From Bostrychus sinensis (lineage: Eukaryota > Chordata > Actinopteri > Gobiiformes > Eleotridae), in assembly GCA_020698575.1 (NCBI GenBank), contig CM036241.1:37741855-37805854 (forward strand): a DNA stretch of 64,000 nt, written 5' to 3'. This document shows positions 35,500 through 47,995 of this stretch, piece after piece. A model generated the notes under the pieces. The model had not been told where the DNA came from. It searched no databases and saw only the letters and a list, made by a program, of their open reading frames with translations. A program made the position numbers and the translations under genes. Positions within the stretch are counted from its first letter, which is position 1. Each line of letters opens with the position of its first letter.

Positions 35500-37740
35500 A
35501 TTAAAAAAAGCACATACTTTGGCAGTCTATTAGTTATACTAGATATAGTCTGTGTGGCTCATACAATTGTAATAGATATAACATTTTGTGTTTTTTAGAT
35601 TTTGTCTCTGCCAAGTCTAAGCCAAGATTGAAACTGAAGTCCTGCGGTGAAATTATTTTTATTTCTCACTAAAATAGAATCTATCGTCGTAAAAACAAGG
35701 ACCAACACAATGGTTTTATTTAAAATATTATTATTTACATACAATGTCATATCTTCAACTGTCCTCAGTTTGTACTGTTGTTCTCATTCTTATGAATTGA
35801 ATGTCAAGTGCCACAAGCTGTAAAGATGCCGATGCCATGGTGATGTTATTTTAACTGTGTGTTTTGACTGCTGGCAGTGCCGTTTTTCATTCATTATCCC
35901 AGTTGCGTGATTGTACAACACAGTTTTAAAGCTGCACTACCTAATTTTGTGACTGTAAAAGTAATGTGTCTAAAAAAGTGTTGAGTTTGAATGACACTTC
36001 CCTTTCATAATTCCTCTCCTTGGCGACGCTTTATCACAGTCTCACACAAACCTGGAAGTGTCTACACAAACCAGGAGCTATCACAATAACACAGCACAGA
36101 TCTGGAGTTTGCTTTTAATTTTTTAAAATAAAATACTGTGATTAAGCTATACATTTCGAAATAAACAATAGCTCCTTCACATTATTCCTGATAGATTCTC
36201 ATTCTGGATAGATAAAGGATGTATTGACCAATCAGAGTGCTCCTGTCCTATGAAAGCGTGTGATTGGTTAAACTGTTCCTTCCCTTCCTCTAAAACAAAA
36301 ACCCTTATAACACAGCTCACAGGTGACCTCAGAGTCTCATTTTTTCTCAGACGACTTCTGTTATGCTGCACTAATAACTAAATAATTATCTTTACCAAAA
36401 TACAAGGAAAAAAATCAGGTAGCGCAGCTTTAAGTAAACTGACTTTACCTCTGATACAGTGAAAAAACTGCAAAATATAACTATCCAGAACTAATAAACA
36501 ACACTGTGTCAATAAACACTGACTCTAGCGTTTTTTGTGGAACAATCCAGGAAAACCTAGATACAGGATTTTTACATCAACATCTTAGACAAGTGGCAAA
36601 ATCTCAAAAAGGGTCTAGAAATCACATTAGTGAGGCTGGAATGTTAGCAGCTGTCAACTATGTTTTTTTATGTTTAAACAGAGTATATTGTACATATCTG
36701 AGGTGGATGATACCTCATTTAGGCATTTGCTTGTTTTTTATTGAATAAACAAGATGGCTATGTTTGCCAAAGATAGAAATTTTAAGTAAATATCAATATC
36801 TTTAGATATTAAGATAAGACAAGACATTCATATAAAATTGGCTCTGTATGTAGACATGAACATCATAATACCACATGGTAAGTCTTGGATCTATAAGTTT
36901 ATGTATAAACAAACTATATGAATTTGAAATTCAAAATGATAGTAATAGTAATAAACCACTTAGATCACGTCACAGCTACTGTTACTTGAAAATGATATTA
37001 AAGAGTAAAAGGAAAAGGGGGGGAGACCAGGTAGGGTAAGTTGTAACTCTACAGTTTGAGTAGTTAGAAGAAAAAGAGAGTTCTTGTCATGATATGCCCA
37101 GTTGGATTTGAACTCACGAAGAATAGTAGGCTCTAGCTGCTTTCTATCTCTGTTAAAAAGAAATAAGTCAGGACTAAAACAGAACAAACCAGGTGTAAGC
37201 CATGTTAACAAATGTGATGTCCCCCTCTGCTGGACTCAGAGTGAACTACAGTCTCCAAACAGAAAAATAACCCAACTTTAGAAATAATCTAATAAATGTA
37301 TTAATTTCATGTTTATGTCACAACGAGCCTTTACATTTATTTTGTCATTGGATAATGTACTAAGTATATAGTTACTTTGCACTACTGCATCTGATGTTGT
37401 GAACGGCTATGTAGTAGTATGTTTAATTATTGCTTGCCCATAAATGCCCATTCTAGAAGTGTTAAATTATAAACATGGTCATTATACAGCTGACTTTTTA
37501 ACAATACATTTTCTATTTTTCCTTTTGTTCTTCCTCTTATTATTAATTAATTTTCTGTAATTTCTGAATATTAAACCTTTCACACTTTTATAGTACTTAT
37601 TTAATTGTTTAGAGATATTGTTATTTATTTTTTAAAGTGGATGTTTGTAGCATAGACATTATCTATGGTATGTAGTTTAATTATAATTTTTTTCTCAGTT
37701 ATTTTTCTAATCTCGGGCGGATTCCATTAAACAGCTGTCT
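35500..37740. other. Spacer between camk1g and rest
   Basis: Apart from the MITE at 35930-36429 this is AT-rich, low-complexity sequence without a supportable exon. The camk1g 3' untranslated region presumably occupies its start. Confidence 0.6.
35930..36429. mobile_element. MITE with AGCTGCACTACCT termini flanked by TTAA
   Basis: Ends AGCTGCACTACCTAATTTT and AAATCAGGTAGCGCAGCT are inverted repeats of about 20 bp with two or three mismatches. TTAA flanks both sides (35926-35929 and 36430-36433), which fits piggyBac; a TAA duplication (Harbinger) would fit too. The element lies between camk1g and rest. Confidence 0.75.
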
Positions 37741-38040
37741 ACGTGCTGACGTCACCGTGCGTCAGTGAGAGCGTGTGGAGGAATGTGCGGAAACTTTTCC
37801 TTCGCTGCACTTCGTTTATGAGAAAGTGGACCGTTTGGACCGAAAACTTGACTGAAGTGGTGTAAACTTGTGCAGGTACGTGCCGGGGACCGCGGGCTGG
37901 AGTACCGGGAGGGTTTGGACTGGGGGAAGTGAGGTTTTACCGACTTTTATTCGTTTAAAAACTGCGGAGGAGAGATTTTTTCGGGGCAAAATGGAGGCGC
38001 TGTCCTGGGGCTGATCAGGACCACGGCTAACTCTCAGGTG
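37740..38040 (+). promoter_or_regulatory. rest: rest promoter and non-coding first exon(s), with a CRE
   Basis: A locally GC-rich, CpG-containing stretch in an otherwise AT-rich region. A perfect cAMP response element, TGACGTCA, is at 37747-37754. A likely first exon ends near 37875, where CTTGTGCAG is followed by GTACGTG; a second possible donor, CTCTCAG then GTGACT, is near 38036. Both would splice to the coding exon starting at 41451. Alternative non-coding first exons are known for mammalian REST; here they are inferred from the donors. Confidence 0.55.
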
Positions 38041-40621
38041 ACTTTAGACGCGACCCCAGACCCCACAATACTCAAAATTACTTTCATTCCCATTTTAAAG
38101 CTAAATATTTATTTTTAGCCACTTGTATGACTTTATCTAAACGAAAAGTTCCAAAATGTCTACTTCCGTAAGCGAACTTTTTTGCCCGATCTGGAGCTAA
38201 ACTCTGAAATCACGACATCTTGTGCGTTTAAAGTTGTCAAACTGATTATTGTAACGTATTTTTTTACGTTACCTCGGTATTTCTAAAAAACAAAGTGGTA
38301 AACTCAATTGTAAGTCGAAGTAACTTGCATTAAGAACTTCTAAAGCCGTAAAAGTGATTCCCATTCTGAATTCCTATATGTTTTGGACACGTATTTCTTG
38401 GTACTTTCTGTCACACAGGCGGTTTGTTTTGTAGTTTTTAACAAAACTCTGATCAATATACCCCTATTTTATTTAGCCGAATGTTAGATAGAAATGTGTA
38501 AATGTGAATTTAAATGTTAGTTTTGTTATATTTTATTATTAGAGGTTATTAGGGGGCAATAATAAATAATTTGTCAAATGGGAGTTTTGAACGGGGCCGA
38601 GCTGGCGCTGTCTCTGAGGTGTGGTGCTGTTCCAAAATGGCCGACAACAAAATGTCCCTCGTGAAGCACAAACACAAGGCTTCTTCTGCTCTTTTTCAAA
38701 GACAACAAAACAACTTTATTTAACACGAGTTAACACATCCCTCAGCTCTGAAATTTGTCAAAAATTGCGCTGATTTTCAGAAATATTAAACCCATATATT
38801 TAGTAAAACATACATTTGACACAAAACAATCAACCAATAATTTTATCTTAGCAGTGAACAGTTTTATATTCCAGCACTAAGAAGCAAGAAACAGTCTCAG
38901 ATTTCTAAAACTAAAGAAAGGTTAAAAGACATATGTGGATAGCTCTTATAATGGGTGACACTTATTTTTTGTGAATGAATATGTATAAAGAAGGTTGAGA
39001 TTTTACTGTTTCTAAATGTACTTTTATATTTTGGTGTAAAGGATGGTAAAGTGTAGAGTGCTTGCCTTAGCTGGGTTTGATTCAAGGTTTGAATAGTACT
39101 TTGTATTTAAGTCAACTTTAGATTGAAAACTGTATTTACTTTTTCTCAAGTAATACTATACTTGAGTACTTTTCCATCTACTTGAGTAAAATTATTTTGA
39201 AGTAACAGTAGAGCACAGATGCTGAGTACTTGAATAGTGACAGTGATTAGATTACTGTGTCACCTCTCTAAAGCCTACTGAATGACCTAAACCTTTTGTT
39301 GTAGTGTCTTTGAATTGCTGCTGCCAATGCACATCCCAGTACTTAGGGGCGTGTAGAAGGAGGGAGAGTTTTTATTGTAGCAGCTGTTTGAGGACAAACA
39401 TTAGAAAAACACTTCTCTTTCCCTACTGACTTAACAATGCCTAATGTGAGAGTGAATGGCTGTCTGTCGAAGTTGCCCTTTACAAACATGCACCATCACC
39501 CGGACCCCTCTCTGCACACAAACCACCCACTTTTCACACCCGGAGGTGATCCTTGGGGGGCCCAAGTGCAATCAGCTGTTTGTATGCGGGAGTAGATGGT
39601 CTAGCAACTAAAAAACTTGATACTCAATACCATCTTTAATACCATGGTTTAAAAAGTCCACTTTTTATTGAATGTTGTTTGAGGTAGTTTATAACCATCC
39701 CCTTTACTGTTGCCATATTAATCATAAAGTATTTTGTATAGAATAATGTTATTAGGGAGTTTATATTATGTATATGTAGCCTAATTGTAATTTTTTTCAA
39801 ATTCAGATATTCTAAACAAGCAGAACACTTTGATGGCTTTGTAGTCCACAGCCATGTATGTACATGATGATCTTTTATTCAACACAATGCTAAATAATCC
39901 AGCAAGTAGTTGGTACCATGTGATCCAAAACCACTTGGATTATAATAAATAAATAAAATTAATTCTAAAATTAATCATATATCTCCTCAAAGGTGTAATT
40001 TTGCATCAACTGCATTTTCGACTATAACTGGTACAGGTTTTTAAGCGGCTATAACCATGTTTCATTATTGTATTGTGTTTTACTGGCCCATAGACCTAAA
40101 ACATAGTCCACTGTCTGTGGCTGCAGGAATTGACAGTGATGGTTTAAACTTGACAGCGTCAGGACCATAGAAGTGGTCCTTTAAAATATAGCCTCTTTGC
40201 TAACACTCACTCTTTCACTCTCTTTTCTCTGCTGGTAACGGGACATTTGCAGTTACTTTTAGCTTATTTCATGTATGTCAGGGACAGACTTGAGGCTGAG
40301 CAGTGAGCTCCCATTCTGGAGCAGTTGGTCCACTCGGAAAGCCCCACGGAAACTCCCACTGAAAGTCCTTATTGTGCAGCAGTGATAGTAGCAAGTGAGG
40401 GAACACCTTTTAGTGAATTGTATTTTTAAGGGCTGTTTTGATTGAGGAAAGTTTTCTGCTGCGCTGACACTGTGCCTACCTCCTGTACTCACACACTGGA
40501 GGGGAGAGAGGTAAAGATGGCACATTATCAATACTTTTCCAAATTAGATCTAATATAGATACTTGTTTTAATATCGATTAATATCTTTGTATCGATTTTT
40601 TTGGACAACCTTAGTCTCTAA

Positions 40622-41185
40622 AGGCTGGGACACACTGGGCCAATAATCAATTCTCTGTTGGGTTAGATAGTTTGACAGTTGGTGACTTGAGTCTGTTAGG
40701 TGTGTTCTGCACCGTCAGACATAGTAGAAGACAGTTGACCTAGTTTTTTACAGACCAATCTAATGGAATTGTCAGCATCAAAGGAGCACTCTGATTGGCT
40801 TTTGCTCCATTCACAATATGTCATACAGCTCTTGATTAACATAAGGAACTTTTCATTATGTTTCCCACATCAATGACGGTAATGTTCTGCAGTTAGCTTA
40901 ACTTAGCTTGTAGCCTTGGGCAGATCAAAATATAAACCTCCCTCTGAGGAAACAGCTGCAGTAATCCCAATTTTTTTCACTCATAAATACTTGCATTTTG
41001 TGGAGGTTTATTTACAGAAACCAATTATTCAAATATGAGTTTAGTGACAAGCGCCTCTGATGTAAATATTTTTTATGTCTTGCTCATGTGCAGAACCTAT
41101 GCTGTGGGTCTGAATCTCTTCAGTGCATCTGAAGACACTTTTTGTGCCGATGATGGTCAGATGTTGGGTTGATGTGTCCCAGCCT
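40622..41185. mobile_element. MITE with AGGCTGGGACAC termini and TAA duplication (Harbinger-like)
   Basis: Left end AGGCTGGGACACAC and right end GTGTCCCAGCCT are inverted repeats, flanked by TAA on both sides (40619-40621 and 41186-41188). A 3-bp TWA target duplication suggests PIF/Harbinger. It lies in rest intron 1, about 270 bp before the coding exon. Confidence 0.8.
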
Positions 41186-41457
41186 TAAGAGTCAGCCCTG
41201 CCACTAACTGGTCCAGGTTGTCTCCTGCCTCAGGCCCATAGTTGTTGTGATAGGCTTCATTTGGGGTGGTTACTATTTTGAGACAAAGATTAGTTCATAT
41301 ATTAAAAATGATCAGAACAAAGCCAGGTGCTCTATAGCCATGTCATTCTATAAGTTTTTCTATAAAAGATAAAAATACTAAATCAATATTAACATGACCA
41401 TTTACAGCTAAAATTATAAATCTTGTATAAATGTTGTATATTTGTTGCAGGTAAACC

Positions 41458-42964
41458 ATGTCTTCGTCAGTCCTGCCTCTGGGGCTGTTTCCAACTCCGG
41501 CGCCACAGCTCGTGATGCTCGCAAACGTCGCCGCAGTGACAGCAGAGGGGGGCGGGGCCTCTGTCTCCACAGTGATGGCAGAAGGAGGTGGAGTCTGTTG
41601 GGAAGGAGGCGGGGTCTGTACAGAAGGAGGCGGAGATAAAGAGATGATGGAGCTGAAGACTGTGGGAGGGACTTTCTCTGACGATGAGGACGACGATGAC
41701 AACGTTAACAACGACAACGACGTTAGGTTAGAATTTAATATTTTACCTCGTCTAAATGGGTTTTAGTTAGACTGTAACGGTTTTAAAGTGGGTTTATTAT
41801 TAATGTAAAACAGCGCTATACTAAAACCACAACTATACTACTGTTCCCAGCAAGTTGTGAAGACAGTAGTATAAAAATAGATTTGTGAGACTTTAATTAG
41901 CTTAATGTTTAGTTGGAGACAAGATTGTAAAATGTGTAAGAAGTGGCTCCATCAAAATGAGAAGACATATTTAACTTGAAAATATATTTAACGTATGTTC
42001 TTTTCTGATACAGTTATGATGACCAGTTCACCGTCGTAATTGTGGGACAGGACGAGGAAATGGACACACATGACGCAGAGGAGGAAGTTGCGCCACAGGA
42101 CCTGACACCTCCCACAAAATGCCAGACTCCACCCCCGAAACCTGAACCCATCCAAACTCCAGAGAAGAAGAGCAAGAAAAAACCATTCCACTGCAAACCC
42201 TGCAACTTCCAGGTAACACAATTTCCCAAAGTATGTTTAGGAAAGTTGTTCTATCAGGAAAGGGCTAGAGCTGTTTCTGTGGTCATGTGCTATTATTCCC
42301 TCCTTTTTCTGGCCTTTTATTTTTGTGAATTTTCTGTTTTGGTTCAGGCGCAGACAGAAGCTGAGTTTGTGGAGCACCTCCAGACTCACGCCGTCAGTAA
42401 GATGCTGGTAGTTAATAAAGTGGAGGGGCGAAGCCACAGGGGCAAGGAGGCGGAGCCAGCACAGAGCAATCCCCAGCCATCCAATCAGAGCCCGGCAGGA
42501 GGCGAGCTCAAAGGGCTGATCCGCTGCGAGCGATGTGGATACAACACAAACCGATACGACCATTATATCAGTCATCTGAAGCACCACAGCAGGGACCAGG
42601 ACCACAGGTGGAAAAATATATTATTATTATTATTAATAACAACAACAATAATAAATAAAAAATACTGTATCTAATGCACCACAGCGAGGACCAGGACCAC
42701 AATTTATACTATAGAACAAATTTATAGAGAATAAATTATTACATTAAAAAAAATGTTTAAAAAAGTATTCAAGCTTGAAGAGGAGTGAAAAGAAGTACAA
42801 ATACAAATTTGATACAGCTTTCTTTCTTATTTTGGCGAGCCAGCCAGAGTAGCAAGAAAGCCTTTGTACATTAATACAGCCCTTCTGTTGAAGCATCCAC
42901 TGACTGACAACAAGTCTTGTTTAATACAGTTTTATTGATAGAGGCCAGAACTGCACTGTGCTGT

Positions 42965-42995
<31 letters not shown>

Positions 42996-45900
42996 GCATT
43001 AGTCTTATATAGCGCTTTTCTAGACACTCAAAGTCGCTTTACAATTTGGTGCATTATTCGTTCACTCCTCAGTCACACTCGGTGGTGGTGAGCAACTTCT
43101 GTAGTTGGATTATTTAGTTAGGGATTTTATCAACAGTACATGTTTTCTCCTTATATTCCAGACAGTTTAAGTGTATTGTGTTGTATCTTTCAGAGTATTT
43201 AAGTGCACTCTCTGCCCTTACACCACTGTGAGCCAGTACCACTGGAGAAAACACCTGAGGAACCACTTCCCCAGTAAACTGCACACCTGTAGTCAGTGTT
43301 CGTACTTCAGCGACCGCAAGAGCAACTACATACAGCATATACGCACACATACAGGTAATTAAGCCCATTTTTTTGATCAATTATTAGCATCTTTCTTTTT
43401 TACAAAATAACAATAATACATCTAAACAGGTATATTCTATTTATAAAAGCTGTTAAAGTATGTCCATTAACAAGGAACCAGCGGTCAGTCACTGCTGGGA
43501 ACTAATTGACTGATTATTGGTTTGATTATTTTTTCTGTCATTTATATATTATTTTTGTACTTTTTACTTTTACGAATTTGGACATTCGTTGGACAAGAAA
43601 TAAAAATGCTTTCCTTGACAAAAGGGTCGCAAAAAGAAAAAAAAACAAAAAAACACTATTAAAACAATATAGAAAGGGTAAAATAACTAAAAGCATGTAA
43701 TTGCAATTTTTTTTAATTCAAAGAAAATATTGCTATATTTTTTGTAAATCCAGACTGAACCACAAATTTAACCCACTCTTTATAACTGTTGTTCCTCAGG
43801 AGTTCGTCCGTTCCAGTGTCCATACTGTGACTACTCCAGTTCACAGAAAACTCACCTGACCCGCCACATGAGAACCCACTCAGGTGCGAAGCCCCACTCA
43901 CACAGGAAGCACTTGCCCACATGGAATCACATCACTCTATATTGAAACATGACTATATATGGAAGCACTTGACCATATTTGTGTGTTTACTTCCTCTTAC
44001 TGCATTGTGTTGTTTTTCTAAAGCTCTCGTTGGGAGAAACTAACCCGGTAAAAACTAACTGATCCTTTTTAGTGTTCCTGTGTTCTGTTTTGTCATTTTG
44101 CCCCTTTTTGGTCTTTTACCTCCTTGTTGCATCTTGTTCTTTCTTTGCATCATGTTTTATTCACCATTAACCCAATTATCTATTTTTCTGTATTTGGAAT
44201 CTGAAATTCACTTTGGTAAATATACGTGCACATTGTGCTCTCACTCTTGCTCAACCCTGGTTCATCCCATGTCAGACAATGTGCAGTGATGATTTTAGTA
44301 GCTTTGTTGTATTTTTTATTTTTAGTTATAGATAGAAAACCTCTTAGAGACAGTAGCAATAACTTTTTTACAGCTTTAGCATAATTTGGCTTTTTTCCAA
44401 AGTTCATCGTTTTATATTGATATGTTGCTTACTTTCTCTTTCCTTAAAATCCTTATTTTACCATAAGCTCATTCCATAAATGTCCAATTCTCAATAATGA
44501 TATTATTATTTAACACAAATCCCCTTGGTCTATGTTTCAGTCTATTTAATTTGCTGTTTTACCCCAAATTTGTCATACTTTTTATCCTTCCAACCTCACC
44601 TTTTTTTTCTTTTCTCTCTTCAGGAGAGCGTCCATTCAAATGCGAGAGCTGCAACTATTTGGCAGCCAACCAACACGAAGTCACGCGCCACGCCAGGCAG
44701 GTTCACAACGGCCCTAAACCTCTGGCGTGCCCTTACTGTGAATACAAAACTGCAGATCGGAGCAACTTCAAGAAACATGTTGAGCTTCACCTCAATCCTC
44801 GCCAATTTCTCTGTCCACTTTGCAAATACGCTGCCTCCAAGAAGTGCAACCTCCAATACCACATCAAGTCCAGACACGCTGGCTGTGATGTGAACCTAGA
44901 TGTCTCCAAAGTCAAATTAAGGGTCAAAAAAGCAGATTCGGAAAGCAACGACGTGAAAGGCGATGAGAAAAATGGCGATGATGCAAGCTTTATCGATTTG
45001 GATGAAGAGGATGATTTTGCTGAAGATGCAAGTCCAATTAATTTGTCAATAAAGAAAGGTAAGCAGCAAGAATCGCCGGTGAAGAAGTTGGCAGAAGTTG
45101 GAAAAGTTGACTTTGACAAGAAGCTCAAGCAAAAGAAGATTGACGCTTTCGTGAAGGCGGTTCAGAAAATATCACCTAAAAAACGTAACAAAAAAGTGGT
45201 GGAGAAATGTGTTGAAGAGGTGGAGGACGAGGGAGAGAAATCCAAAATGGAGGATGGCACAGTTGAGGTGAAAAATGTGGCAAAGAAAGATAAGAAAGCA
45301 AAGAAAATGGCGGTGGAAAAAGTGGCTAAGAAAGATAAAACAGTGAAAAGAAAAGTGGTGGAAGTGTTAGACCTGTCACAAAAAGAAGTGGAGCGCCCAG
45401 CGAAATCTCGTAAAGTTAAAGAAACGGTGGAAGAGAAAAGCGTAGAAGAGGTGAAAAAGCAGAAAAAGAAGAAACATTTAAGCAAGAAAGCGGCTCAGAA
45501 TCTGGTTGAGGCTGATTTGATGGCAATGGAAAGTGAAGAGAGATTTGTTGAAGTACTGAAAGTGAAAGAATCAGTTCAGAAAGTCCACAAAGAAGCAAAA
45601 GAATCTGCAGTTATCACTGGGAATGGGCAAAAAGAAACGGCACAGAATTTGCTTGAAACTGTGGTTAAAAATGACGGGAAAAAGCAAGAAGTGGTGCCTG
45701 AAAAAGTGGAGAATGAAGGGTTGCAAACCAAGGAGACAGTAGTTGAAAAGAGTCCAAGTAAAACTGCAAAGAAGAATGAACACGTGGCTAATATCTCACC
45801 AAATAAAGTTTCTGAGAAGGTGCTGGAAAAGTCAGACAAGGAGCCAGTAAAGAATTTGGAGAACAGAGTGAATATGGAGGTTGAGAAAGTGGTAAATAAA

Positions 45901-46530
45901 TCACCAAAGAAAGGAGAGAAAAGCCCAAATAAAGTGGCCAAAAAGAAAGGTGTTTTGGTCGAGAACGTGGCCAATAAACTTAAAAATAAGGATTCTGACG
46001 TAGAAAGTTTAGCAAAACAAGGCGACAAGACTGGAAAAAGTGCGGCAGAAACAGTGGATGTTCAGCCTGAAAAGTTGTTGGAAAAACAGATCGATCCTGA
46101 GTCGAAGAACAACAAAGATTTGGTTGAAATTGGTCAAAGTACATCACCAGAAAAGACAGAGATTCAACCAGAAACTCCATCTCCGTCTAAAGACATTTTC
46201 CTCAAACCTTTGGGCAGACCTCCACTGTTTTTCCAACGCCAAACTTCCACAAACAAACCGTCCGAATCCGAGGACGATGAGGGGATTCACGAGGCCTGCA
46301 GCGACGTTAGCGACAGTGCTTCGGAATGCAGTGACGATTCGGGTCTGAAGATGAACCACGATTCAGGAACACTAACTCCGACCGATGAAATTCCCACGCC
46401 TACAGAGCTAAAGAGTCACCTGTGTATATTCTGCGATCGCACATTCCCATTTAAAACCGAGTATCAGAGGCATCTTAACAGGCACCTGGTCAACGTCTAC
46501 TACATGGACCACAACAAGGGACAGAAGTGA
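41458..46530 (+). CDS. rest: rest, RE1-silencing transcription factor, complete
   Basis: Six coding exons join in phase from ATG at 41458 to TGA at 46528-46530: 2880 bases, 959 residues. REST binds RE1 elements and silences neuronal genes in non-neuronal cells, recruiting SIN3 by its N-terminus and CoREST by its last finger. The sequence shows the N-terminal PQLVMLANVAAV (SIN3-contact segment), an acidic stretch, finger 1 (148-170), fingers 2-8 (about 214-409), a long Lys/Glu/Val-rich region (about 420-900), then finger 9 at 923-945 followed by LVNVYYMD. That finger arrangement and the C-terminus identify REST rather than a generic C2H2 gene. P462-I-N-L-S466 resembles a CtBP-binding PxDLS motif. 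The middle region is repetitive but open throughout. rest is in tandem with camk1g and converges on b4galt1. Confidence 0.96.
42581..42702 (+). repeat. short duplicate of a rest exon 3' end in the adjoining intron
   Basis: The last 26 bases of the finger-2 exon (starting GCACCACAGCAGGGACC at 42581) recur at 42676 with two changes, 95 bp downstream. The copy has lost the donor (CACAAT instead of CACAGGTG). Confidence 0.8.
42959..43092 (-). mobile_element. SINE tail (AAAGCGACTTTGAGTGTC)
   Basis: Minus-strand tail: AAGCGACTTTGAGTGTCTAG, AAAAGCGCTATATAAGAC, then an (ATT)n run. It lies in rest intron between 42607 and 43194. 5'-truncated. Confidence 0.7.
42967..42994. repeat. (AAT)n microsatellite
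   Basis: Nine AAT units forming the tail of the minus-strand SINE in rest. Confidence 0.9.
44624..46530 (+). other. rest: rest last coding exon: fingers 6-8, Lys/Glu-rich region, finger 9
   Basis: A single 1907-base coding exon beginning after CTCTTCAG. Fingers 6 (329-352), 7 (358-380) and 8 (386-409) are followed by about 510 residues built mostly of Lys, Glu and Val, including recurring VEKV, KKDK and SPxK pieces. An acidic/Ser segment (SEDDEGIHEACSDVSD) matches the conserved block before finger 9 in vertebrate REST. Confidence 0.93.
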
Positions 46531-47995
46531 GAAACTGGCTTGGTTTTTAAGAATTTCCACTCAAAAGATCTAGGGACTGGATTGTGACCCCTTAGAGATA
46601 CTGCTGTTAGGACTGCACATTATGAGGAAAACTTAATTATTAGCATCAACCATTTTTAACCAAGTTTGTATTTGGAGCAAATTTAAAATAGATATGTTGT
46701 CAGTGTGTACTTCATGGACAACAGATTTTGTGCCTCAGAATCAACTTAAAAAGGTGCCTAGATTTTCCCCCCAAAACTCCAAACCATTAGTGCAATTTTT
46801 GTTTCATAGGCAACTGTTTATCTCTTAGTTGTTGGTGACATTTGCACAAATCTCAATAGAAGATGTCGAGGAAGCTTGTAAAGAACAATTTTGGTACAAA
46901 GTTGTATATTTAGAACAGATATCTGACTGGCATTTAAACATGTTGGTTTTGGAGACATCTGGTGGGGACAAGTATATCACAGTTGCCTTTTGACACCTAT
47001 GGTAGCCTTACTGCGGCATTTGTTATGAACTAGCAAATCTTGGAGAATGGTCAGAAATTCAGAATGAACATTTGTTTAAGGTTTCAGACTGTAAATGGAC
47101 TCAGGGATGGTTCCAAAACTGAAGCTCAAATCCAGCTGTTTTCTGTATGATTTTCCAACAAAATATGACTTTAAGCAAAGTTTGTGGTGAAAATGCAGTA
47201 CATTTAAAGAATAAACACTAGTTTTATACATATCAACTGTAGCTTCACAAACGTGCCTTTTCTCCAAAAATTATCATTCATCACTGATAGTTTTGCTTTT
47301 ACATTTCACATTTATATTTCTTTTGCGTTCACTTGTTTAAAGTTTTTGTTTAGTTTTTTTTATATTGTGTTTTTCTAAGCACTAAATCTTTGTAAATATC
47401 AAATTACTGTTGTATCATTTGTCAGTAGTGCGTTTATTTTGAAAGAGTTTTTTGGATCTTCAACAATCATAATAATTAAAAGGAAATACACAAGACTGAG
47501 AAAAGTTTCAAACTTTCTAAACATTCTGATAAGGCAAAAATTTTGACAGATTTTCTTTCCATTTTGTGATTTTTTTTTTTTAACATTATCAAGCCTATAC
47601 AAAAGACTTTTGTGCCAAATTAAGTCATTATCTCTGTCAGTTAAGTGACCAGGGTTTACACCGCCTCAGGTCTATACTTAGGAATAGGATCCACCCACAG
47701 CCCCTAACCCCTCCATTTTGACTGATTCTGATGCTTGTATTCATGTCAAACTAATGTAATCCTTATATTTAGTTTTATTTAGCCACATTTTCCAAAAAGA
47801 TTTCCATTTTACTCAGCTGTAGTTTTTTCACTCAACTGTACCTGTAAGTGCCTTTTGACAATCACCATTTTTACAGTTTGCTGTTGAATTGAAGCAGTTA
47901 CTTTTACATTTATTTTAGTTTCACTGTAAATGAATGGTATTTTACTGTATTTAGAGCAGACGCCAAAGACACAAATAAAACTTGTACAAAAGACA
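46531..47995 (+). terminator. rest: rest 3' untranslated region and poly(A) signal
   Basis: About 1.45 kb after the stop with no coding potential and little obvious repeat content. A canonical AATAAA is at 47974-47979, so the transcript probably ends near 47995. Teleost AGTAAAAGTACT-type repeat begins right after, near 48070. Confidence 0.6.

Larger units (their letters stand above)
41451..44623 (+). other. rest: rest exons for N-terminus and fingers 1-5, with introns
   Basis: Exons: 41451-41726 (coding from 41458), 42014-42212, 42348-42607, 43194-43354 and 43800-43883. Finger 1 is split by the intron at 42213-42347. Fingers 3-4 are in 43194-43354 and finger 5 is in 43800-43883. The intron 43884-44623 separates finger 5 from finger 6. 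A minus-strand SINE tail lies at about 42960-43092. Confidence 0.92.

Noticed and set aside
42042..42674. 210-residue open frame in rest
   Set aside because: It reads through two rest exons and the introns between and after them. The real protein uses the spliced frame.
45162..46180. Several minus-strand frames rich in Phe/Ser
   Set aside because: Shadows of the Lys/Glu-rich rest coding exon on the opposite strand.
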